Source of the DNA: Microbispora siamensis
Lineage (GTDB): Bacteria; Actinomycetota; Actinomycetes; Streptosporangiales; Streptosporangiaceae
Reading direction: 5' to 3'
Length of the DNA stretch: 64,000 nucleotides
Assembly: GCF_016863095.1 (NCBI RefSeq)
Contig: NZ_BOOF01000015.1
Coordinates: 1 to 64,000, forward strand
A model generated the notes under the pieces. The model ran no database searches. It had not been told where the DNA came from and saw only the letters and a program-made list of their open reading frames with translations. Each line of letters opens with the position of its first letter. Position 1 is the stretch's first letter. The position numbers were made by a program, and so were the translations under genes. This document shows, one piece after another, positions 24,174-31,873 of the stretch.

Positions 24174-24716
24174 TCAGGCCGTGGCGCCGGGGAGGCCGAC
24201 CCGGTCGGGCACCTGACGGGGCAGGCCGCGCAGCCATGCCTCCAGATCGGCGGGCCACCAGCGGCCCGCGGACAGCCCGCGCAGCGTCTCCGCGACGGCG
24301 CCGGCCGAGGCGGGGCTCGGCACCACCCGGGTCGGCGCGGCCCCGGCGAGCACGCCGAGCCACCAGTGCCGCCATGTGGGCGTCAGGCCGTCGGGGTCGA
24401 GGACGACGTAGTAGTCGGGCAGCACCAGCCGGTCGGCGCGCAGCGCGCCGAGCGCGGCCTCGACGGCGACCTCCACGCCGCCCACCGGCGTCGTTCCGTC
24501 GAAGAAGCCGGTCCACGCCTCGCCGACCTCGCCCAGCGGATCGGCGTCGTGCAGCACGTACGTCGCGCTCGCCCGCGTGACCACGTCGGTCATCTCGGCG
24601 GGGGTCCGCTCTCCCCTGGTGATCGCCCGCACGTTGTGCAGACCGTCGAGCCCCGATATCACCTCGGCGGCCCGCTCCCCGGCCACCACGACCACTGTGC
24701 TGCTCAGCCGTCGCAT
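24174..24716 (-). CDS. Hypothetical actinobacterial protein
   Basis: The 180-residue soluble protein opens with a Rossmann-like strand and turn (STVVVVAGERAAEVI) and has tryptophan-rich central segment LTPTWRHWWLGVLAGAAPTR. I do not recognise a named family. It is divergent from the aldehyde dehydrogenase gene with 95 bp between starts, so the two may share a promoter region. The 93-bp stretch toward the DUF985 gene has repeated CGCTCGGGGC units. Confidence 0.6.
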   Translation of the reverse strand: MRRLSSTVVVVAGERAAEVISGLDGLHNVRAITRGERTPAEMTDVVTRASATYVLHDADPLGEVGEAWTGFFDGTTPVGGVEVAVEAALGALRADRLVLPDYYVVLDPDGLTPTWRHWWLGVLAGAAPTRVVPSPASAGAVAETLRGLSAGRWWPADLEAWLRGLPRQVPDRVGLPGATA

Positions 24717-24811
24717 ACGGGAAGTCTAAGAAGCCGGGTGATAACCGTACGCGCAGGGGGGTAGAGCGAGCACGGGCAGAGCGAGCAAGTGGTAGCGGGA
24801 GGAGAACCGGG

Positions 24812-26242
24812 GTGCGGGACAGGGACCGCTGGGTGCTGACCGACGGCGAGTGGACGGCGAGCGCGAGCGAGCGGGACCGTACGGTCGCCGACCCGGCGAC
24901 CGGGGAGCCGGTGGGCGACTTCCCCGCGGGGTGCACCGAGGACGTGGAGCGGGCGGTCGACTCGGCCCGCCGCGCCCAGCCCGGCTGGGCCCGTACGGCT
25001 CCCGCCGAGCGGGCCGCGTGCCTGCACCGGATGGCCGACAGGATCGAGGCCCGCGCGGACGAACTGGCCGAGCTGGTGACCAGGGAGATGGGCAAGCCGA
25101 TCGGCGACAGCCGTGGCGGCGTGGCGGCGGGCGTCGGCACGCTCCGGCAGTACGCCGAGCTGGGGCCGCTGCACCGGGGACGGAGCCTGCAGGGCGGCTG
25201 GGACGCCACCGACCTGATGGTGCACGAGCCGCGCGGCGTGGTCGCGGTGATCACGCCGTGGAACGACCCGGTCGCCATCGCCTGCGGGCTCGTCGGCGCG
25301 GCCGTGGTGACCGGCAACACGGTCGTGCACAAGCCGTCGGAGCGCACGCCGCACACCGGGGCGCTGCTCGCCGAGCTGATGGCGGCGGAGCTGCCGCCGG
25401 GCGTGCTGACCATGGTGCCGGGCGACCGGCACCCGGGCGAGGCCCTGGCCGCGCACCCGGGCGTCGATCTCGTCGCGCACGTCGGCTCGACCGCCGCGGG
25501 CCGGGCCATCGCCGCCGTGGCCGCGCGCAGCGGCGCCACGACCCTGCTGGAGAACGGCGGCAAGGACCCGCTGATCGTGGACGCGGGTGTGGACGTGAAG
25601 TGGGCCGCGGGGCAGGCGGCGACCGGCTGCTTCGCCAACGCCGGGCAGATCTGCACGTCGGCCGAGCGCGTCTACGTCCACCGCGACCTCGCCGAGGAGT
25701 TCCTCGCCGCGCTCGTGCAGCGGGCCGAGGAGCTGCGCATGGGGCCCGGCATGGACGAGGAGACGACGCTCGGGCCGCTCGTCGACCGGGCCCAGCGCGA
25801 CATCGTGGACCGGCACGTACGCGGCGCGATCGAGGCGGGGGCGCGGCTGCTGACCGGCGGATACGTGCCTGAGGGGCCGGGTGCGTTCTACCCGCCGACC
25901 GTCCTGGCCGACTGCACGGAGAACATGGACGTCATGCGCGAGGAGACGTTCGGTCCTGTCGCGGCGGTGCGGGTGGTCGAGTCGTTCGACGAGGCGCTGG
26001 AGCTGGCCCGCGAGTCGCGGTACGGCCTGGCGGCCACCGTCCTCACCCCGTCGATGGCCAACGCCCAGCGCGCCTGGCGCGAGCTGCCGGTGGGCACGGT
26101 GAAGATCAACGCCGTCTTCGGCGGAGCGCCCGGCGGCGCGGCCCAGCCGTTGCGCGCCAGCGGGCACGGTTTCGGGTACGGCCCCGAGCTTCTCGACGAG
26201 ATGACGCACACCAAGGTCGTGCACCTGAGCCCGCTCCCCTGA
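24812..26242 (+). CDS. Aldehyde dehydrogenase family protein
   Basis: The 476-residue protein matches NAD(P)-dependent aldehyde dehydrogenases: cofactor segment ITPWNDPV (Asn of the oxyanion hole), KPSE for ribose contact, HVGSTAAGRAIA, the general-base Glu in TLLENGGKDP, and the catalytic Cys in FANAGQICTS. EETFGPVAAVRVV is the conserved C-terminal signature. KPSE and the tight sequence fit succinate-semialdehyde or aromatic aldehyde types, but substrate is not fixed. The start is GTG at 24812, after GGAGGAG. Confidence 0.93.
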   Translation: MRDRDRWVLTDGEWTASASERDRTVADPATGEPVGDFPAGCTEDVERAVDSARRAQPGWARTAPAERAACLHRMADRIEARADELAELVTREMGKPIGDSRGGVAAGVGTLRQYAELGPLHRGRSLQGGWDATDLMVHEPRGVVAVITPWNDPVAIACGLVGAAVVTGNTVVHKPSERTPHTGALLAELMAAELPPGVLTMVPGDRHPGEALAAHPGVDLVAHVGSTAAGRAIAAVAARSGATTLLENGGKDPLIVDAGVDVKWAAGQAATGCFANAGQICTSAERVYVHRDLAEEFLAALVQRAEELRMGPGMDEETTLGPLVDRAQRDIVDRHVRGAIEAGARLLTGGYVPEGPGAFYPPTVLADCTENMDVMREETFGPVAAVRVVESFDEALELARESRYGLAATVLTPSMANAQRAWRELPVGTVKINAVFGGAPGGAAQPLRASGHGFGYGPELLDEMTHTKVVHLSPLP

Positions 26243-26343
26243 GGAACGCAGCCTTGACCCGACACTGGGCGCGTGGCGCGTGATTGGAGCCGACGCGCTG
26301 CCTACCGTCTTCCTCGTACGATCCGTGACCTCGGGGGAGACTC

Positions 26344-26829
26344 ATGATCATCTGCTCGGCCGCCGCCGCCCTCGCCGCGACCCTGATCGCCGGACCGGTC
26401 GCGTCCGCGGACCCCGCGCCGCCCGCGGGCCCTTCCACGGGCGCCGCGGCGCCGATCGCGGCCCCGCCCGACACGGCGGTCTACAACCCCTACTACGGCC
26501 CTTCCGGCCCCGACAACGGCCCGGCGTACACGCCCGTGGCCATGCCGGTGGCCGCCGGCCCCGCTCCCCTCATGGGGCAGGCCGGTGAGCCGAAGCAGGC
26601 CGTCTATCACACGAAGGGCAAGGACGGCGTGCGGCACGACGTGTTCGTCGTCCCGATCTCGGACGACCCCTCCAAGCCGATCACGCTGCCGGACTTCGGG
26701 TTCCAGAAGTTCAAGGTGACGGACAAGCCGTACAACCCCAAGGCGAAGCAGCACAGCGGGAAGCAGCACTGGGAAAAGAAGCACCGCCACGGCGGCAAGG
26801 CGCACCGCCGCCACCACCGTCACCGCTGA
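26344..26829 (+). CDS. Secreted Pro-rich protein with basic His/Lys tail
   Basis: The 161-residue protein begins with a Sec signal peptide (MIICSAAAALAATLIAG, cleavage after VASA), then a Pro/Ala/Tyr-rich part (YNPYYGPSGPDNGPAYTP), a short folded-looking part (HDVFVVPISDDPSKPITLPD) and a tail rich in His and Lys (HRHGGKAHRRHHRHR). It resembles the Gly/His-rich protein at 4479 only in having an exported His-rich end. Function unknown; cell-wall or metal binding is possible. Confidence 0.65.
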   Translation: MIICSAAAALAATLIAGPVASADPAPPAGPSTGAAAPIAAPPDTAVYNPYYGPSGPDNGPAYTPVAMPVAAGPAPLMGQAGEPKQAVYHTKGKDGVRHDVFVVPISDDPSKPITLPDFGFQKFKVTDKPYNPKAKQHSGKQHWEKKHRHGGKAHRRHHRHR

Positions 26830-26932
26830 CGGGCCCATTGGGAAAGGCCGCTTGCCCCACGGGAGCGGGACTCGCTCGGTACGGTTACCTCATGATCGCC
26901 GTACTGGACCGCCGGCTCGCCGGAGAGCGCGG

Positions 26933-28072
26933 ATGACGGCCGCGACGACCGAGACGACCGGGCAGGCGCCGTTCGACCCGGCCCGTCCATTGATGGGCGT
27001 GGAGGAGGAGTACGTCGTCGTCGATCCCGCCACCCGGGCGGCGGCGCCGCGCGCGGGCGCGGTGGTCCGACGGGCCGCCGCGACACTGGGCGCGCGGGCG
27101 AGCACCGAGATCACCCGGTTCCAGGTGGAGGCCAAGACCGACCCGCACGCCGGGGTGACCGGGCTGGAGGAGGACCTGCGCCGGATGCGGGAGGCGGTGG
27201 CGGCGGCCGCCCACGAGGAGGGGCTGGCGGTCGTCGCCTCGGGCACGCCCGTGCGGGGCGACGTCGTCCCGCCGCCGATCACGGAGGACCCCCGCTACGG
27301 CGTGGGCATCGAGAACTACCGCGCTCTGCACGACGAGCAGAGCATCTGCGCCGGTCACGTCCACGTCCACCTGCCGGATCGGGAACGCGCCGTGCTGGTG
27401 GGCAACCACCTGCGGCCGTGGCTGCCGGTGCTGATCGCCCTCATGGCCAACTCGCCGTTCTGGGCGGGGCGGGACACCGGGTATGCGAGCTGGCGCACGC
27501 TGTGCTGGACCAAGTGGCCGGTGGCGGGCCCTCCGCCGTACTTCGCCTCTCTCGCGGAGTACGAGCGGCTGACCGGCGCGCTGGCCGAGGCGGGGGTGCT
27601 GGTGGACCCCGGGACGATCTTCTGGGATGTCCGCCCCTCGGCCAGGCTCCCAACGATCGAGGTCAGGGTGACCGACGTGCCCGCCACCGTGGCCGAGGCC
27701 GCGCTGCTCGCGATGGTCGTACGCGGACTGGTGGTGACCGCGCTGGAACGAGTGGAGCGCGGCGACCCTGGGCCCGAGCCGTCGGCCGAGCTGCTGCGCG
27801 CCGCGTACTGGCAGGCGGCCAGGGACGGCCTCGACGGCCACGGCATCGACCCGCTCACCGGCGTGCGCCGGCCCGCCCGCGACCTGGCCGAGGCGCTGCT
27901 GCGGCACGTCGCCCCGGCCCTGGAGGAGACCGGCGACCTCGCCGAGGTGACCGCGCGGCTGAAGACCCTGTACGCCGTGGGCACCGGGGCGGCCCGGCAG
28001 TGGGCCGCCCACGCCCGGCGGGGCCGGACCGAGGACGTGGTGGACCACCTCGTCGCACAGCTGCTGGCCTGA
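26933..28072 (+). CDS. Carboxylate-amine ligase, GCS2 (YbdK) family
   Basis: The 379-residue enzyme has the GCS2 signatures: MGVEEEYVVVDP at the N-terminus (metal-binding Glu cluster), EITRFQVEAKTDPH, the ICAGHVHVHLPD strand, and WDVRPSARLPTIEVRVTDV. Family members ligate glutamate to cysteine weakly or have other carboxylate-amine activities; in actinomycetes they occur beside mycothiol-type thiol metabolism but the product is not certain. The start at 26933 has GGAGAG upstream. It is convergent with the flavin monooxygenase gene. Confidence 0.9.
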   Translation: MTAATTETTGQAPFDPARPLMGVEEEYVVVDPATRAAAPRAGAVVRRAAATLGARASTEITRFQVEAKTDPHAGVTGLEEDLRRMREAVAAAAHEEGLAVVASGTPVRGDVVPPPITEDPRYGVGIENYRALHDEQSICAGHVHVHLPDRERAVLVGNHLRPWLPVLIALMANSPFWAGRDTGYASWRTLCWTKWPVAGPPPYFASLAEYERLTGALAEAGVLVDPGTIFWDVRPSARLPTIEVRVTDVPATVAEAALLAMVVRGLVVTALERVERGDPGPEPSAELLRAAYWQAARDGLDGHGIDPLTGVRRPARDLAEALLRHVAPALEETGDLAEVTARLKTLYAVGTGAARQWAAHARRGRTEDVVDHLVAQLLA

Positions 28073-28113
28073 CCCGAAGACCCTGTTCAGGAACTCCGCT
28101 CACGACTCCCTGC

Positions 28114-29667
28114 TCAGCGACCGGGCAGCAGCGACTCCAGGAACGCGCGCAGCGGCTCCACGTGGCGGACGGGATCGCGCCACTGGGCCAGGAGGTCCTC
28201 CAGCAGGTGGCGCTCGGCGACCTGCTCGCGTCCGCTCCACGCCCGTACGACCGGGTGCAGGAAGGCGCTCTCGTGCGCCCGCTCGGGCACCGGATGCCGC
28301 TTGATCGCGAACACGTCGGGGTGGGCGTCCCTGGGACCCCAGCGCAGCGTGACGGTGAAGGCGAGCGGAGCGTCCCCGAAGCGCTCGACGGCGTAGTCCT
28401 CCGGCAGGTCGGCGTAGTGGGTGACCCGGCCGTCCGCCACGACGTAGACGTCGCACAGGTACTCGAACTGGGTCCACAGCGCCGAGCTGTAGTTGACCCG
28501 CTCCAGCATCGCCGAGGTGAGCTGGTCGGCGTCCACCGGTAGCACCCGGTGCTCCAGCTCCACGCCCTCGTACCGCTCGGCCAGTAGGGCCGCGAGCGTG
28601 CGCAGGTTGTAGCGGAATCCGTCGATGAACGCCGACGAGGCGCGTTTGAAGTCGCGGGCCTGCATCAGCGTGCCGGCGAAGTAGAGCCCGTCGACGTTCG
28701 CCGACTGGAAGTCGGGCCGGATGGCCGGCATCCGTCCGTTCGGCGCGAGGTCGGGCAGACAGGACTCTCCGAAGATCGACCGGTCCATGGTGAACCCGGT
28801 GCAGCGCAGGACGGTGTCGTATTCGAGCACCGTGCTCTCGTCCTCGGCCAGCGTGTAGGTGATCGCCGCCTTGATCCGCTCGCCCTCGCGCCACAGCCGG
28901 TCGACCCGGCACTCCAGCACGCCGTGCAGGGTCTTGAACCAGTAGCTGTCCAGCAGCGCGCCGTACTGGCCGCGCACGTGGCCGGGGTGCTTGCTCGTCC
29001 AGGCGAGCCGTACGGGGCTGGGACTGGCGAGGTGGATCACGGCGGCGTGGCCGAGCATGGCCTGGGCGGTCTCGAACGCCGAGTTGCCCTTGCCGATGAT
29101 CAGCACCCGCTGGTCCGTGAACTCCTCCCCCTGGACCGGCATGTCCTCGTAACCCCGGGCCAGCTCGATGCCGGGGATGTCCGGCACGTACGGTCTGCCC
29201 CACCCGGCCGCCACGATGACGCACTCGGCGTGCAGCACCTCGTCGGCCGTGTGCACGGCGAACAGCCCGTCCGCCTTCTCGATCCGTTCCACGGGCGTGG
29301 AGAACCGCACGTGGAGGCCGTGCTCGCGCGGGAAGTCGGTGAGATAGCGCACGAGGTCGTCGGCGTGCGGGAAGTACTCCTGCGAGTAGCGGGGGAACTG
29401 CAGGTCGGGGGAGTCGTTGAGCAGGGAGTTCCAGTCCCAGCGCAGCGCGATCTCGGGGTCCTTCTCGCTGATGTGCACCTTGTTGAGCGAGATCAGCCGG
29501 CGGTGACGGGGGTAGCGCCGGAAGAAGGCCGCCGGCTCGGCCTCGCGCTCCAGCACGAGGTAGTCGGCGCCCGCGCGGTGCAGGAAATAGGCGAGTTGGA
29601 GACCCCCGGGGCCCGCGCCGACGATCAGGTAACGGTGCGCCCGTCCGTCCGTGCGTGTGTCCGCCAT
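28114..29667 (-). CDS. FAD/NAD(P)H-dependent monooxygenase-like flavoprotein
   Basis: The 517-residue protein has an N-terminal FAD-binding GAGPGGLQLAYFLHRAGADY, a second dinucleotide motif IGKGNSAFETAQAM at about residue 178 for NAD(P)H, and GLYFAGTLMQARDFKRASSA for the FAD-closing segment. This resembles class B flavoprotein monooxygenases or OSGIN-like oxidoreductases. Its start ATG overlaps the stop of the upstream AhpD-like gene as TGATG, so the two are co-translated. With that gene it may act on a reactive carbonyl or peroxide. Substrate unknown. Confidence 0.85.
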   Translation of the reverse strand: MADTRTDGRAHRYLIVGAGPGGLQLAYFLHRAGADYLVLEREAEPAAFFRRYPRHRRLISLNKVHISEKDPEIALRWDWNSLLNDSPDLQFPRYSQEYFPHADDLVRYLTDFPREHGLHVRFSTPVERIEKADGLFAVHTADEVLHAECVIVAAGWGRPYVPDIPGIELARGYEDMPVQGEEFTDQRVLIIGKGNSAFETAQAMLGHAAVIHLASPSPVRLAWTSKHPGHVRGQYGALLDSYWFKTLHGVLECRVDRLWREGERIKAAITYTLAEDESTVLEYDTVLRCTGFTMDRSIFGESCLPDLAPNGRMPAIRPDFQSANVDGLYFAGTLMQARDFKRASSAFIDGFRYNLRTLAALLAERYEGVELEHRVLPVDADQLTSAMLERVNYSSALWTQFEYLCDVYVVADGRVTHYADLPEDYAVERFGDAPLAFTVTLRWGPRDAHPDVFAIKRHPVPERAHESAFLHPVVRAWSGREQVAERHLLEDLLAQWRDPVRHVEPLRAFLESLLPGR

Positions 29668-30221
29668 CAGTGCCCGGGCTCCGCGGCGCCCTCCGTGTAA
29701 CCCACTGCGACGATCTTCTCCGCCATCGCCGCGTACGCCGCCGGGTCCTCGGGGGCGAACGTGCCGAGGCCGTCGACGTACCGGTTGAACATGCAGAAGG
29801 CGGCGGCGATGAGGACGGTGTCGTGGATCTCCAGGTCGGTGGCGCCTTCTGCGCGGGCGGCGGCGACCTGTTCCTCGGTCACCTCCCTGCCGCCGCGCTG
29901 TACGGAGGCCGCGATGCGCAGCAGCGCCCGTATCTTCGGCGTCACCGGCGCCGTGTCGAGGTCGGCGCGCACCCGCTCGACCAGGTCCATCCCCTCGGGC
30001 AGCTGCGCGGCGGCGAAGGCTGCGTGGGAGGAGGCGCAGAACCGGCACTGGTTGAGCGACGAGACGTAGGTCGCGATCAGCTCGCGCTCCCCCCTGGTCA
30101 GCGTGCTGTCCGCGCGCAGCAGCACCTCCGCCAGCGCGTTCAACGGCCCGGCGGTCTCCGGCCGGTAGCCGAACAGGCCGACGATGCCGGGCTCGTCGGT
30201 GGGCAGGGTGATATGGGGCAT
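29667..30221 (-). CDS. AhpD/carboxymuconolactone decarboxylase-like protein 1
   Basis: The 184-residue helical protein has the peroxidase-related AhpD core: RGERELIATYVSSLNQCRFC, then ASSHAAF, with the redox CxxC pair and following His, and a C-terminal duplicated-like helix region (TDLEIHDTVLIAAAFCMFNR, then YVDGLGTF). The start at 30221 has GAGGAGTGAGG upstream. It is translationally coupled to the monooxygenase. A 208-bp part of its gene is identical to the second AhpD-like gene at 31004. Confidence 0.87.
   Translation of the reverse strand: MPHITLPTDEPGIVGLFGYRPETAGPLNALAEVLLRADSTLTRGERELIATYVSSLNQCRFCASSHAAFAAAQLPEGMDLVERVRADLDTAPVTPKIRALLRIAASVQRGGREVTEEQVAAARAEGATDLEIHDTVLIAAAFCMFNRYVDGLGTFAPEDPAAYAAMAEKIVAVGYTEGAAEPGH
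29760..29967 (-). repeat. 208-bp tract identical to 31097-31304
   Basis: Both copies of the AhpD-like gene share this segment without a single difference by direct reading, while sequences on either side diverge to clearly lower identity. It covers the C-terminal helices downstream of the CxxC motif. Abrupt edges point to recent gene conversion. Confidence 0.9.
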
Positions 30222-30350
30222 CCTCACTCCTCGTACTGGCGGGCGGGCGGGAAGTGACAGACAGGGACGGCGGGGATCGGGACCATTCCGGGCCGGTCGA
30301 ATGACGAATTCCGGCGGTCTCGCGAATAAAACGCCCGCCGGATGCACATG

Positions 30351-30377
30351 ATCCTTACCCTCGTGCTTCCATGTCAA
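30351..30377 (-). promoter_or_regulatory. Candidate promoter for the AhpD1-monooxygenase operon
   Basis: On the minus strand TTGACA (30377-30372) is followed after 15 bases by AAGGAT (30356-30351), about 130 bp before the ATG at 30221. The -35 is consensus, the -10 and spacing are suboptimal. Confidence 0.4.
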
Positions 30378-30431
30378 CGGGCGATTCGGGTGTGTCGAAG
30401 AATCGCCAGGTCCGGGCCGTTTTCCTGGTGG

Positions 30432-30459
30432 GGTTAGCGCAATCTAACCTTGTGGTTAG
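30432..30459. promoter_or_regulatory. Candidate TetR-type operator GGTTAG/CTAACC
   Basis: GGTTAG (30432-30437), CTAACC (30444-30449) and GGTTAG (30454-30459) make two overlapping inverted repeats: the right one CTAACCTTGTGGTTAG has perfect 6-bp arms. It lies in the 330-bp divergent region between AhpD1 and the NTF2-like gene and could control both. The rest of the 330 bp shows no gene. Confidence 0.6.
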
Positions 30460-30551
30460 TCCGTTCTCGCCGCGATGTTCGCTGACACTGATCGAGGCAC
30501 GGCGCCGGCGCAATCACCCGAATAAGACGACCCCAATACGGAGGGTGCGTA

Positions 30552-30947
30552 ATGTCGGAACACCCCAATGTGATCGTGGTGCGGGAGAGCTACGACGCCC
30601 TGGCCAAGGGAGACCTCGATTACCTCAGGGGTACCCTGCTCGCCGACGATGTGGTATTCCACGTCCCGGGCCGCGGCGCTCTGGCCGGCGCGTATCGCGG
30701 TAAGGACGAGGTGGTGAACTATCTCACCCGGCTCGGTGAATTGTCCGAAAACACGCTGGCATACGAGCCGGAATCATTCCTCGTCGGAGACGACAGGGTC
30801 GCCGCGCTGGTCCGCGTCCGCGGCGAGCGCGGCGACCGCCGCCTCGACGACCACGGCGTCCAGGTGTTCCGCGTGGCCGACGGGAAGATCACCGAACGCT
30901 GGAGTTACCCCTACGACCCCTATCTCTTCGACGAGTTCTCCGCCTGA
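30552..30947 (+). CDS. NTF2-like/SnoaL-type protein
   Basis: The 131-residue protein is a single NTF2-like domain: VIVVRESYDALAKGDLDYLR, then FHVPGRGALAGAYRGKDEVV, and HGVQVFRVADGKITERWSYP, which is typical of the ketosteroid-isomerase-like group. The ATG at 30552 has GGAGGG upstream. It is divergent from the AhpD1-monooxygenase operon and convergent with AhpD2, with a strong shared terminator, so the four genes form a compact redox group of unknown product. Confidence 0.85.
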   Translation: MSEHPNVIVVRESYDALAKGDLDYLRGTLLADDVVFHVPGRGALAGAYRGKDEVVNYLTRLGELSENTLAYEPESFLVGDDRVAALVRVRGERGDRRLDDHGVQVFRVADGKITERWSYPYDPYLFDEFSA

Positions 30948-30961
30948 CGTCGTCTCGAGGC

Positions 30962-30999
30962 GGGGCGGCCGGGCCGGGCGGAACCGGCCCGGCCGCCCC
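30962..30999. terminator. Bidirectional terminator between convergent genes
   Basis: GGGGCGGCCGGGCCGG (30962-30977) pairs perfectly over 16 bp with CCGGCCCGGCCGCCCC (30984-30999) around a 6-base loop. It lies between the NTF2-like gene and AhpD2. Confidence 0.92.
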
Positions 31000-31003
31000 A
31001 CCC

Positions 31004-31678
31004 TCAACCCGCCGCCAGGGCCTCGGCCAGCACCGCCACGTATCCCTGCGTGAGCCTGGCGCGTTCGAGGTAGTGCTCCGGGTCGTCGGAGGCCACCGTG
31101 CCGAGGCCGTCGACGTACCGGTTGAACATGCAGAAGGCGGCGGCGATGAGGACGGTGTCGTGGATCTCCAGGTCGGTGGCGCCTTCTGCGCGGGCGGCGG
31201 CGACCTGTTCCTCGGTCACCTCCCTGCCGCCGCGCTGTACGGAGGCCGCGATGCGCAGCAGCGCCCGTATCTTCGGCGTCACCGGCGCCGTGTCGAGGTC
31301 GGCGAGCACCTGATCGACCAGGTCCATCCCCTCGGGTAGTCGTACGGCGGCGAACGCGGCGTGCGTGTGGAAACAGAATCGGCAGCGGTTCAGCGCGGAA
31401 ACGTAGGCGGCGATCAATTCTCGTTCTCCGCGGCCGAGCGTGCTGTCCCCGCGTAACAGGACGTCCACCAGTTGGTTCAACGGCAGCGCGGCCTCCGGGC
31501 GGAACCGGAAAAGGCCGCGAACTCCCGGCTCGTCGGTGGCGAGGGCGATAAAGGGCCGGGTGGACCCGCGGTGATTGGTGTGCTGCCGCCCGGGCCGCCC
31601 GCCCTGCCGTGGAGAAGGGACGATGGAAAGTTCCTCGGCGACGTTGGGGCGTGCCGTTGGCGTGACTGTGTGTGTCAT
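31004..31678 (-). CDS. AhpD/carboxymuconolactone decarboxylase-like protein 2
   Basis: The 224-residue paralogue has an N-terminal extension of about 50 residues (MTHTVTPTARPNVAEELSIV) before the common AhpD core, with RGERELIAAYVSALNRCRFC, then FHTHAAF holding CxxC and His. The start at 31678 follows GGAGGAAGTCAGGGAA. Its centre carries the 208-bp tract identical to AhpD1, while the flanks differ. It probably forms the second half of a divergent or duplicated pair that has been homogenised. Confidence 0.87.
   Translation of the reverse strand: MTHTVTPTARPNVAEELSIVPSPRQGGRPGRQHTNHRGSTRPFIALATDEPGVRGLFRFRPEAALPLNQLVDVLLRGDSTLGRGERELIAAYVSALNRCRFCFHTHAAFAAVRLPEGMDLVDQVLADLDTAPVTPKIRALLRIAASVQRGGREVTEEQVAAARAEGATDLEIHDTVLIAAAFCMFNRYVDGLGTVASDDPEHYLERARLTQGYVAVLAEALAAG
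31097..31304 (-). repeat. 208-bp tract identical to 29760-29967
   Basis: Direct repeat partner of the tract in AhpD1, in the same orientation, 1,337 bp away. Recombination between the two would delete the NTF2-like gene. Confidence 0.9.
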
Positions 31679-31763
31679 TTCCCTGACTTCCTCCTCGTGT
31701 TTTCCTCCCACCCTCAACAGTGCGAAAAGAAAGACGGGGCAACCAGGCGGAGGCGGCTCAGCA

Positions 31764-31793
31764 AGATGTCCGCCGCTGGCATTCTTCTGTCAA
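31764..31793 (-). promoter_or_regulatory. Candidate promoter of AhpD2
   Basis: On the minus strand TTGACA (31793-31788) and ACATCT (31769-31764) are separated by 18 bases, about 86 bp before the ATG at 31678. This would also follow the end of the P-type ATPase gene, so AhpD2 has its own promoter. Confidence 0.45.
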
Positions 31794-31873
31794 TTTCCGA
31801 ACTTGACGGACTTTCACCCGGCGCGTCCATGCGTGTCTGGGGCCGTGCCGGCCCTGGCCGGGGGGTGGCGCGG

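Noticed and set aside
28114-30048. Single 644-residue protein including upstream sequence of the monooxygenase
   Set aside because: The upstream part is an out-of-frame reading of AhpD1; the FAD motif starts right after ATG 29667, which overlaps the AhpD1 stop.
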